Assembly: GCA_900155495.1 (NCBI GenBank)
Contig: FTLJ01000573.1
Coordinates: 20,035 to 84,034 of the forward strand
Length of the DNA stretch: 64,000 nt
Direction of reading: 5' to 3'
Source of the DNA: Porogramme epimiltina
Taxonomy: Eukaryota; Basidiomycota; Agaricomycetes; Polyporales; Polyporaceae
Shown here: positions 10,711 to 21,895 of the stretch, in pieces
Position numbering within the stretch: the stretch's first letter is position 1
Layout of the letters: the number at the start of each line of letters is the position of its first letter
Made by a program: the position numbers and the translations under genes
The notes under the pieces: model-generated
Told to the model about the DNA's origin: nothing
What the model saw: only the letters and a program-made list of their open reading frames with translations
Database searches by the model: none

Positions 10711-12876
10711 ATGGTGAAGCTCTCTCTTCTGGAACCTCTCCTGGTCCTCGTCATCGCGATGGGGGCATATGCGGCGACCATCAGGCCCGTCACGAACCTC
10801 GTCATCACTGACAAGACGGTCGCTCCCGACGGCTTTCCGCGCGCTGCTGTTGTCGTCAACGGTAGTACTCCTGGGCCCCTCATCATAGGCAACAAGGTCC
10901 GTAGTCATATTCTGATATACGACAGTCTTCATTGTGAACAGGATCTATCTACGCAGGGTGACCGGTTTCGAATCAACGTCACCGATAGCTTGAAGAACCA
11001 TACTATGAATAAGACCACCAGTATTGTGAGTCTATGGTGTTTCTTTCACTTGGTAGTGCACAAGAATTAACATGATACAGCATTGGCACGGATTCTTTCA
11101 GAAGGGCACGACCTGGGCTGATGGCGCGGCCTTCGTGAGCCAGTGCCCAATCGCTTCTGGGCACTCGTTCATGTACGACTTCACCGCTGCTGACCAATCT
11201 GGTAAGTTACACTGTATGGAACGCCCCACGACGCTCCGTTCCAATCGGGTTCCATTTTCCATAGGTACATTCTGGTACCACAGCCATCTCACCACTCAAT
11301 ATTGCGATGGTTTGAGGGGCCCGATGGTTGTTTACGACCCAGAGGACCCTCTCAAGCAGTACTACGACGTTGACAACGGTATGTTCTTTCGCAGTACGAT
11401 AACTCGCACCCTTCTGACGACAGTGGTGAAATAAATAGAGTTCACTGTGATCACATTGGCTGACTGGTACCACCGTGCTGCTCACTTGTTGCCGCATGGA
11501 CCTCCTCCGTAGGTGTCGGATGCAACATGCGGCCTGTATCAATAACCGACTCAGGACCGTGTTTAGGGCTCCGGACTCCACTTTGATCAACGGCCTTAGC
11601 CGCTTTGTATCCCCTTCAGGCACTGTCTCGGGCAACTTGGCAGTCATCAGCGTTACACAAGGAAAGCGGTGAGTACAGGAAGCTGCTCTGTCCTCGCGGT
11701 GAACTCATTTTCATTCGTCACCGTTAAGCTATCGCTTCCGGCTTGTGTCGATGTCGTGCGACCCGTTCTACGTCTTTAGCATTGACAACCATGACATGAC
11801 GATCATCGAAGCTGACTCTGTCAGCAGCAAGCCACACCGTGTTGACTCTCTGCAGATCTTCGCAGGACAGAGATACTCGTTTGTTGTAAGTACATTTTTA
11901 GCCAAAGCTGAACATCTGATCCTCACATCACTTGCACAGCTCAAGGCGGATCAACCCATTGACAACTACTGGATCCGCGCGAACCCCCACGGCGAGGGTA
12001 ACTTCACCAACGGCATCAACTCTGCTATCCTGCGCTATGAGGGCGCCCCTGCAGCCGATCCCGACGTGACCAAGCCGCCTGTGTTAGTCAACCAACTCTG
12101 TGAACAAGATTTGACCCCATTCACCCCGATGCCGGTGGTGCGTGATTTCGACATGCCTGAGGGCGTGCAGTTGCGCTTATAAGGGTATTTTGTAGCCTGG
12201 CGCCCCTTATCCTAGTGGTGTTGACAAGCCTCTGAGCCTTGAGATTTCGTTCGTGAGTCTACCGCTGTCACTATGAGACCCTATAACACGTCCTATACGT
12301 CGTACAACAGAAGGACTCCAACTTCCGCATCAATGATCATACCTTCGTACCGCCAAAGGTCCCTGTCCTGCTGCAGATCCTGAGCGGCAAGCACAAACCG
12401 GAGGAGCTGATGCCCAAGGAAAGCATCATCCCGCTTCCGATCAACAAGTCCATCGAGATGAGCTTCCTCAACGGACACGATTCTAAAGGCGGGCCTCACC
12501 CCTTTCACTTGCACGGTGTACGTCCCAGTTTCTCTCCACCTTGCCAATCAGTGTGTCTGTTCCTGACGCACACCTTCACCTACAGCACATGTTTGCGGTC
12601 GTGCGCAGCGCGGGCCAGGCCAAACCCAACTACGTAAACCCGATGTGGCGCGACACCGTCAGCGCGGGTGGACCTGGGGACAACGTCACGATCCGGTTCG
12701 AAACGAACAACCCCGGGCCGTGGTTCCTCCATTGCCACATTGACTTCCACCTCGACGCTGGACTTGCGGTTGTCTTCGCTGAAGACATTCCTGACACGGG
12801 GCCCGCGAACCCGGTCCCGGTCGAGTGGGACGAACTGTGCCCCATCTACGATCAACTTCCCGACAACGAGCACTAA
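10711..12876 (+). CDS. Laccase 2 (secreted multicopper oxidase, Leu axial position)
   Basis: Paralogue of laccase 1 in the same orientation, again eleven exons with introns at the same places. Signal peptide [20 protein letters not shown]. Copper motifs [29 protein letters not shown] and [11 protein letters not shown] are all intact, so the enzyme should be active. It differs from its neighbour at the axial position next to the type-1 copper: [12 protein letters not shown], that is Leu instead of Phe. In laccases Leu at this place goes with a somewhat lower redox potential (established for the family). The adjacent region also differs by an extra residue or two in the HLLPHGPPP loop. All splice sites are GT-AG and the stop is TAA. 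Confidence 0.95.
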
Positions 12877-13544
12877 ATTTTGAGGGGGCCGGTGGCTCGA
12901 TAAGCGTCGGAGGACTCACCGGCTTAGAGCATGAACTTCTGGAGTTGCAGAATCGATTTATGAGCTGTGTAGTGTGCATATTTACGTTGGATTAATCGCA
13001 TGGTCTCGTTCAATAACCAGCTGAGGCGAGAATTCGTGGACATAAGCCTCACGAGAAAGGAGTCAGCAGTATATTCAGACGACAATATCCGTAAATTCCT
13101 TTCAGTTTGCTCATTATAGTCTAATTTAAGGTGAGATTTGGTACCTGCATAAGTCTGAGGCGTCGAGTGCAGTCGATCATGTGTTCAATCTCAGATGGTG
13201 CCTTGACATTTTACTCAGGTTTTATGCGGCGGTGAGTCGCCATCGGCCACCGGTCAATTGTGTTCACCGCCCAAGAGCTACGAACTGCCTTCCATTCTCG
13301 ACATTCCATCATCGATTTGTCGCCTGTCCACTATCTATGACCCCTCATATCGTCCGCGTATACTCAGTGGTCGTTGATGTAAATCTGAACTTACGCGCCA
13401 CACATACAAGTATCCACTCGATAGCATTCTATTACGCTGGTCGTCTTTACTAGGTCGTAACTAGTATCATACATGCTTATCTAGAGACTTCCCTTCAAGT
13501 CCTTAATGTATATCATCTAAAGGAGAGTGATAGAAAAAACGAGG
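12877..13544. other. Intergenic, convergent gene ends
   Basis: 3' flanks of laccase 2 (plus strand) and the PDR transporter (minus strand). AT-rich; no gene seen. Confidence 0.5.
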
Positions 13545-16500
13545 TCACTCGCGACGCTTGAACATGCTCAGCAGGCTCCCGGTCCGGACGCGGAACAGGT
13601 ACGTGAACAGGTACACGCACACGACCTGTAAATACCCCATTCCCGTTAGCAACCTGTATAAGATGTTATATGCAACTCCAAGAAGCACTCACGTTGAACA
13701 CGATGAACGCCGCGAAGATGCCCAAGTCGCGCCAGTGGTTGTCGTAGAAGATGTTGAACGTCAGCCCCAGGAACGCATCTGTCGTCGCGAACGAGCAGTA
13801 CTGGCACGCCGCGCCCGCCGCGTCTGAGGTACCTGTAAGGTACCCGCCCGCACTGGCGATGTACGGCGCCATGTAGTCCGCGCACGTCTGCGCAGCGGGC
13901 GGCGTGATCGTCACGAGCTCGACCGCCGCGCACTGGATCTCCGTCCGGCCGATGGCCTGCCCGAGCAGCGCCTCGGTGAGGTAGGTGTACGGGGACAGAT
14001 GGTACATCCACTTCCACCACCCGAGCTGGCTGAAGGGCTGCAGGACGCCGTTGCTATCGCATTACATCGTTAGATGGATGTCAGGCCAAGTAAAGGGGAC
14101 AACGTACAAGGTGAGCACGAAGGAGAACAGGAAGCTGAACAGGAGCGCCGCGATCTCCGCGTTCGGAGACATGGCAGCGACGGCCTGGCCGATTGAGGTG
14201 TAGTAGAGCGGCATCCAAATGCCCATGACGAAGTACGTGAAGCCCGCGCGCGAGGTGGGGAAGCCGACGGTCCAGTACCAACAGAGGAAGTAGAGCGACG
14301 AGCCGAGGATGTTCCACGGGATCTCGACGAGGATCTGGGATGTGACGAGTGCGGACCAGCTGTACATCTTGCTGTGCCGCTCGCGCACTTCGAAGATCTT
14401 GCGCATGTTGATGAACGCTACCTGCAGCTGGTTGGCGAGGGCGACGCTGATCATCATTGACATGAAGATTGCCTGAGAGGTATCGTCAAGAAAACGGTCA
14501 TAACTGGGAGTCATGGGGAAACTTACGAAGAGGTGGTTCTGGGTGCCCTGGATGGTCGTCTTGGCCTGGTAGAACGAGAAACCGATGAGAAGCGCCGATC
14601 CGATGTTGAGCGCGACTTTGGAGAGCAGGTACGTCGGGTCACGCCAGTGCGCCTCAGCATCACGCTTGAAGAGGAGAGACATCTGGTAGAACCACGAGGT
14701 AGGGTAATCGCTCTTCACCCGCGCTACCACCGGTGGCTTGCTGCGGCCTTCGGCATGAAAGACGGCGAGTTCGTCTTGAACGCGAGACGCTTCCTGGGAA
14801 CCCTTCCATGCGCCGTGCCAGTCGATTTCCGTGGATGCGGTTGCACCCGCACCAATTGCTTCAAGGATGTACTCGGCCCTGCGAGCAGATTGTCAGCATA
14901 ACAATCTTTACTGAAATAAACGGCCAGATATTCACGGATTCTCAGCATCGCCACATTTGCGCGCACCATTCCGCTCAAAGTAGTCGATGAGCACGCTAGA
15001 CCGCTCGCCGATGTCGCCGAAATAGACCGTCTGGCCGCCCTTGCGGAGGAGCAGGAGGCGGTCGAACACCTGGAACAGCTCCGCAGACGGCTGGTGGATC
15101 GTGCAGACGATGGCCTGTCCCGCGTCCGCGAGGTCACGGAGGAAACTTGTGATCGCCCACGCGCTCTGAGAGTCGAGACCGGAGGTCGGCTCGTCGAGGA
15201 AGATGAGGGACGGCTTCGCGACGAGCTCGACCGCAATCGTCGTGCGCTTCCGGTGCTCGACGCCGAGCGAGCCCACGACGGCATCACCGTACGATTCGAG
15301 CCCGCACATCTTCAAGACCTTCTCGACGCTGTGATTTTAGATCCCGTTAGTAAAATGACATTGTATTCATGGACAAGGGACACTTACTATGCCTTCTTCT
15401 CCTCGAGAGAGACCGACTGATCCTGGCGGAGACAAGCAGAGAACAGCAATGCCTCGCGCACAGTGGACGTAGGCAGGTGAGTATCCATCTGCTGAACATA
15501 GCCACTATTAAGCAACCACTTCTGTTAGCAAAGAAAGCGTCGAATCGACACATGAAGAACACTCACGTATGAGCTTGGAAATCCGTTGGGAGAGGGTGCC
15601 CGTTCATCAGCCTGTCACCGGTCACGACGCCGCCAGTAGTACGTTCGGCGAGGACGTTGAGAAGCGTCGTCTTGCCCGCACCAGATTCACCCATCAGGGC
15701 CGTCAGCTTGCCGGGGCGGACATAGCCTGAGACATCGTCTAGAAGTTGGCGCGTGCCCTTATCAACGGGGACCGTGTACTGCAAGTGCTGGAATGAGAAG
15801 ATGTCGCTGGTATGCTCTGCTGCAGCGTTGTGCGCGTCGGAGCGGCCAACCCGGTCCACAGTGGATGACGAGCCGCTACCCTTCTCTTCATCGCTTGCGC
15901 CTTCCTTCTCCGAAGCAGACACCGCGTCAGATTTGGAGCCGCGCTTGAAGAGCATGACGCTTGTATCACCGGCCAAGCTCTGGTTGAATTCCGTGAGGAC
16001 CAGAAGGACAGCGATGAAACCGAGAGCGAACGCGCAGAGGACGCCGAAGTTCTAGGAGAACGAAATGAGTCGCATTATGATGGTTAAAGCGAGTAGGAAA
16101 CTTACCCGCCAAAGATGGCTGTAGGAATAGTTGTAGGCCAAATCGAGGTAGCTCAAACCCGACACGGTAGATACGCCTGGAACAGAGCCGACGGTCGTGC
16201 ACACTTGGTTCTCAAGGGTTACATTCGTGTACGCCGGACCCTGAGGGACAAGGGTGGCGCATTCCGCGTTGACCGTGTGGAACTCGTTCACCATCATGGC
16301 CTCGAAACCGTAACGGAGAGGCTGTGAACATCCGTGAGTGAACGGAGACTCGGTAATGAGAGGAGGATACTGACGTTGATCCAAATGATCCACTTGAGAG
16401 CGCCGATCATATATGGCTGAGGCAGCGAGTAACCAGTATAGAGGATGAGTACCAAAGTACTGAGGCCAGCTACCGCGGTAGCCGGAGCGGGACTCTTGAA

Positions 16501-18727
16501 CGCCGCTGCAAGAGTCCGGAACCACGCCTTCATACTGATAGTGCTGACGAAAGACAGAATGAAAAATGTGCTGCCACGAAAGTCAGTAAAGCGGAATGAA
16601 ATCAACGGAGGAGAGGACGCTCACAAGAATTGCCCCGCCGTGGCCGAGAGACCGACGAGGAAATAGATGAGAACACCGAAAATGATTTGCGTAATGAAAG
16701 AGATGGGAACGTCCACGAGAGTGAGGGCGAGAGCCTCGACGAAGGGGTGGTACATCGCCGCCCGAGATTGGCGGTGCACAATGGGCCGCTGCGCGAACAA
16801 AGCCGGGATTTCCGACATCGTAGAGAGCGCCGCGAACATCATCGCGAAGAAAAGTACACCGCCTTTCGGGAAGAACGACACCGTATTGTTGTCCAACCGG
16901 AGGAAGACCGTGCCCATGATGATCGCCTGGATGACGAACGAGGCCATCTGGATGACTTGCGCAGTGAGGTCGCCACGGAGAATCTGCACGCGGCGGCGCA
17001 TGAGGGCGCGCACTTGCATGGGGATCGAGACGATGTACGGGCTCTTGGAGTTCGTGCGTCGGGCATGCTCGGCCTTGACGCTTTGCTTGTAGTGCAGGAC
17101 GCGCTCGGGCTTGCCGACGAACTGGTCGCGGTATGCGTCCATATCCTCGCGGTTGAGCTGGGCGAGCTCGGACTTCCGCCAGTAGGCGGCGAATTCGGTC
17201 GCAGTGCGCGGGACACGGTTCTCGAAGCCGTTGCGAACAATACGGCCGTTAGGATCGGTCACTAAAATTAGAGGGATAGCGTTGAGTGAAAACAGTTTTG
17301 CCTGGGATCTGAGGCGACGTACCTGCAACAAGGAAGTCCGCGGTCGTCTGCCGGTTGGCAGGCTCGTACCCCATGTCGATGAAGTACTGTTTTGCCTGGT
17401 TCGCGGGGCCGAAATATACCTGCTTGCCCTCGTAGATGACACAGACCTTGTCGAAGGTCTCGTAGAGTTGTTCGCCAGCTTGGTAGATGGCGACAATGGT
17501 AGACTGGCGTGCGATATCTGTGGAAATACGAAGGGCCTGCACGAACTCCAGGGCGGTGGATGCACTGGTAGTCCGGCCATCAGATGTTGCGGCAACTGCG
17601 AAAAAGAACAGACGTACTCCAGGCCTCGGGTGGAGTTGTCCCACGATGTCAACAAGCTACGGGTAGCTAGTGCCTCACTAATCGAGACGCGCTTCTTCTC
17701 GCCTCCCGACACGCCGCGAATGGAAGCATCGCCGACAAGGGTGTTCTTGACGTGCCGAAGCCCGAACACCGTTTCGAGGACCTCGGAAATCCGGGAGATG
17801 TGCTGTTCTCGCGATATCCCGTCCAGGCGCGTCTGTGGGGCCCGTGTCTCTGCGGCGAAGCGAAGAGTCTGGTCGACTGTGAGGGTGGGGAAATGGACGT
17901 CGTCTTCGGGACAGTATTGCACGTCCCCACGATAATGCGCCTCGACCTGTTCGGGAGAGAGCGAATCGTACCACACTTCTCCCTCGACCTTATGGTACTC
18001 CTGCCGTTGATTGGCCAATGCTTTGAGGAGGGTGCTGCACCCAGATCCCGGGCGCCCAAGAACGACTGCATAGTCGTAGAATGCAAAATAAGTAAAGACC
18101 GTTGAACGGGCGACAGCGACATACGTAGCATCTCTCCCGGTTGCACAACGCCCTCGAACCCGCTAAGGATGTCGCGCGTAGTGGGGTGCAGGGTGTTGCG
18201 GACGTCCTTCAGCAAGTTCAGCGGGTTCAAGGCGGATCCAAAGGTAGACTGGTATGATGCTGATGCCCCCAAGCCTACTACGCGGAGGTCCTTGAAAACG
18301 ACTCCCAACTCTCTCCGTTTGATATCTGATTCATCGAGCCTATGGCAGTGGCGTCAGTAAGAGTGCACCGCGATGGTCAAATTGCGTACCTCTTGATAAC
18401 ATGCCTAAGGGTCTTCTCGAAGTCAAATGGACCGTTGTCGAGTGCGAGGGTGGTGTCTGAAGAAACGGACTGAACAGTTGCTCGCCGGCCGTATTCTTGT
18501 GACTGCCTCGACAGGGTCCTGCGAAGCTGTTCGACACCCTCCGGGTCGAAGCGGCCAATGTCTACGTGCGAGCTCGTGGAGAGTTGCCTAGAGAGGGACG
18601 CGCCATGGGTAGGTGACGCTAGTTCCTTCGATAGGGGAACATGACGATGGTTGAACGTAGCAATGTCGATGGCAGTGGGAAGCTCAGGGACGCGATCTTG
18701 CTTCTCCGACGAGTCTATGGTGGACAT
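13545..18727 (-). CDS. PDR-type ABC transporter (ABCG, full size)
   Basis: Multi-exon gene in the reverse order typical of fungal pleiotropic drug resistance pumps: NBD-TMD-NBD-TMD. It exports hydrophobic compounds across the plasma membrane using ATP. The first nucleotide-binding domain has the PDR-specific Walker [10 protein letters not shown] (Cys for Lys), signature [11 protein letters not shown] and the degenerate Walker B segment WDNSTRGLD. The second has canonical Walker [10 protein letters not shown], an LGVEHRKR signature variant and [17 protein letters not shown]. Two hydrophobic domains follow the NBDs (codons around 16.0-17.0 kb and 13.6-14.7 kb). The Ser-rich N-terminus starting [10 protein letters not shown] is usual. 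The stop is TGA at 13545-13547 after FKRRE. The substrate cannot be told from sequence; the location beside laccases is suggestive only. Confidence 0.94.
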
Positions 18728-20044
18728 TTAGGAGGATTGTAAAGTAGAAAAAGCGAAGGGGAGAGGGAGTGGAGGGTTAGCCACTTTCCGCAGGACGATG
18801 TTCCAATATATCCCTCCGCAGGCAGGGTCCTCGGGGCGGCCGGGCAACATTTCCGGCGCACCGAGAACAACAATTCGCGTAAGGGAGCATTGGTTATCGG
18901 GGACGGCAACGATTCCAACACGGGCCTTGCAGGAGAGACGCGTCAGTTTCGCTTGGTGGGCGGCGCGAAGCGGTTAAAGCAGTGCTCACCCCTGTAATGC
19001 AGACGCCCTCACGAAATTCCTCTTACGCAGTGCAGTCCGGTCTGGTCGGCTGGATGCCTGCGGGGCCCATGGCCCGTACATCTTGGAGGGCGACACCAAC
19101 TTTCCACGTCACCAGATTTGTCTCTGCTGCGTTCTCCGGGGCCCGAATTTGTGAGCAACGAATTCCGGGCGGCGGCCCATACAAATGAACATTCGGCAAG
19201 CACATCGCGCCGTGGCCTTCAGGATTGACGTGTCCCCTAGGGTTCCGACGTGTCGCGCGAATGCTAAGATAGAACTTTCTTGTGTCCCATCTTCATGTTA
19301 TACCAGCAAGATGTGCGTTGACATTGGTATATACTAAACAACTTGGAGACAGGCTTACGGTGCACTGGTGACTGCTTGCAATGCAAAGTACTGCGTACTG
19401 CGACTCGCACTCTTTCTATCCTCGTACGTGTTTCTCTCCGATATTGATACGTCGAAAAGGGGTGGTTATTGTCGCATTGGGCCTCGTCGCTCAGAAGCTG
19501 AAGCAAGGAAATGGAGAGCGCACTAGCAATTTGAAAACAAGATATGATCTGACTGGGTGAAAATAATATTGGACTTCCCCATAAAAGGAAGAGAGCGTCT
19601 GTTACGTAAATACGCGTCAAATGTCCTGCCCATGATACCGGCGGCTGAGAGCATTCCGCCACCTCCTTTGTAACGCTAGATCTTCCCAGTAACCCAGACC
19701 TGGCGTGAATTGTTCATGTTAGATGCTCGGGAGGGTCGAGTTGTGCCGTGTATAGGTTTGTCTCGCTATTTGAGGAAAAGTATATGCTTTGCTTCGTGGA
19801 CTTTGTATTGAAGCTTGCTCGCCCTGAGCCCTCAGTGCCAGTACGGATAGCATAAACATCTCTAGTATGTACCATTCACTCCATTACGCGGAACACAGCA
19901 TGATTATAATGCATAGACCAGTATCCCCTCTACTAGGCTAAGTATCTTTGACACTTTCCCCATCCAACGGTCCAGGCACTAATGGCATCGTCAACGTTAA
20001 TATCCGCAGTGCTTGGTGAGAAATTGCATCACTCGCCTCCTATA
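18728..20044. other. Intergenic, 1.3 kb
   Basis: Promoter side of the PDR transporter and 3' side of the hydrolase gene. AT-rich between about 19.2 and 19.98 kb. No gene or repeat recognised. Confidence 0.5.
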
Positions 20045-21044
20045 TTATATTATCCTCTTCGCCCCAGCCCACTTCAAGATGGAATGGTTCGTCTCCTCCG
20101 GGGACTCAAAGTGCGGCGAGTGCCCGATGCCCTCCACCATCCGCACCTCCACGTCGTCGTACACCCTCTTCGCGATCCCGATCATGTTCTCGTGCACACA
20201 GTGCACGTCCTCCGTGCCCTGGATGATCAGCACCGGGATCGGCCGCGCCGTGCGCTCCCACACCGTATGGTCCTGGACGCGGCGGATGCTGAACCAGCGC
20301 GCGGTGCGCGGCTGCGCGATGAACCCGCCCATCCAGAGCAGCTTCGTCGGATACGGGAGCGGCGCCTTCACGCACGAGTCCACGAAGCCCTCCGCGGCCT
20401 CGCTCATCTCGTCCGCGCGCTCCGACATCACCTTCGGCACGAGCCAGACGACGGTCGGGTGCATGCACTCCGGGTGGTAGTGCAGCGCGACGATGGACCC
20501 GCCGACGTAGACGACGCCGCCGAGGTAGTCCGGCCCGTACGCCGTCACGACGTCGACGACTATCGCGCCTGCGAAGGAAAGAAGCGGAGCCGCGTCAGCG
20601 TCAGCCGCACGTGCTGGCGCTCAAGCGCCTGTGTCGTGCCGGACACTCACCTCCCAGGCTCCTGCGAAGGGTCGCACACGGTCAGTGTCCAGGCACCCCT
20701 TCCATGAATCGCGCGGAGGACGCTCACCATCCAGCCAGGATCGGGCGCACGACGCCGAACGCGTCACACACGGTCTTAAAGTCCTCCGCGAGGCGCGCGG
20801 ACGCGTAGCCGGCCTCGTCTATGGGCTTGCCGCTGCGCCCGTGCCCGCGCATCTCGTACCGGACGAGGTGGAAGGTGCGCTGCAGCGCGGGGTCCGCGAA
20901 CTGCGCGTCCCAGCCAAGCGCGGTGCACGAGAGGCCGTGGACAAAGACGATCGCGGGCTTGGACGGGTCCCCTGCGGACTCGGCCCAGATCTTTGTGCCG
21001 TCGGGCGAGGTGAGCACTTGGATGCGAGAAGTGGGGTTGGTCAT
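20045..21044 (-). CDS. Alpha/beta hydrolase with a microexon
   Basis: Three exons: 20728-21044, an 11-nt microexon at 20651-20661, and 20045-20568. The protein begins MTNPTSRIQV and shows the alpha/beta hydrolase fold order: oxyanion HGLSCT, RGHGRSG, nucleophile elbow GWSLGG, acid GTEDV and catalytic GIGHSPHF near the C-terminus. Ser, Asp and His of the triad are therefore all present. The elbow is encoded across both introns, so the enzyme is functional only if the microexon is included. Introns are 20662-20727 and 20569-20650, with donors GTGAGC and GTGAGT and acceptors GCAG. About 275 residues, no signal peptide, so a cytosolic esterase, lipase or epoxide-hydrolase relative; the substrate is unknown. 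Confidence 0.85.
20651..20661 (-). other. 11-nt microexon encoding the nucleophile elbow
   Basis: Flanked on the coding strand by acceptor TTCGCAG and donor GTGAGT. Joined to its neighbours it yields the codons for the Ser-Leu-Gly of GWSLGG in frame; skipping it removes the catalytic Ser and shifts the frame, because 11 is not a multiple of 3. Confidence 0.8.
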
Positions 21045-21895
21045 GGTCGTATGTCGAGCGCCGGTGCGGTGGTGCGGTGGTGAACTTAATAGTGCGTATA
21101 GACGCGAACGTGAGCACGAGTGGCGCGAAGAATCCGAGAGGTGGGTTCTAGTGAAATCGTGTGAGCGCGCAGTAAGGGTGCTAGTCACACGACGAAGTCG
21201 AGAGGGAACGCACAGAGAGGTGAGCAGGAGCGCTGAATCACAGGGCTGAGGTGGGGGATGTGTTCTTCAGGACATGCGAGAACGCGAGCTTATTTACTGT
21301 CCCGGATTCCAGGGCTATTCTCGTCCTGCGACACTGTTGGGATACGCATTGCACGCGCCCTCCCGCCGATGAGACCAGGCGGGCTTGCCACTCACGGCCT
21401 TTGCGCCCCATGGGATGCGTCGCGCACCGTCTCCGCTTGCCCGGTCGGCGTGGGAGGGCGCGCTCTCCTCTGACAGAACTTCTTCCGCGAATGGAAGACA
21501 TTGCTGTGCGGAACAATATGATGTCAGTTCACGAGTGCGTTCGGGCGGCGCGCGGACGGCGCGGACGGAAGCGGTACGTACGCACAGACTGTTTCCGGAC
21601 GGACATGTGTCCAAGGGGTCAGAAGGGCGGAGGGCGGAGGGCCGCGGACGGAGGTCACGCCCGGTGATGGATCGTGTGTAGCATTCTTCGAATCTATGTA
21701 CCTATCCGAACGTACTCGTATACACTGGATTACCATTGGTTGCGATTGTCCGGCACAATATGCTAGATGAAGCTGTAGAGATGTATAATGCGAGATAGAG
21801 CCTATAAGTAAACGTATGGACGGAACCGCCCGACGGCGCCACAGCACACCACAACACGGAGATAGCACAACATTTCCCTCTTACCACGCACAGCC
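21045..21895. other. Intergenic, 0.85 kb
   Basis: 5' flank of the hydrolase and 3' flank of the exchanger gene, both minus strand. No coding feature recognised. Confidence 0.5.
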
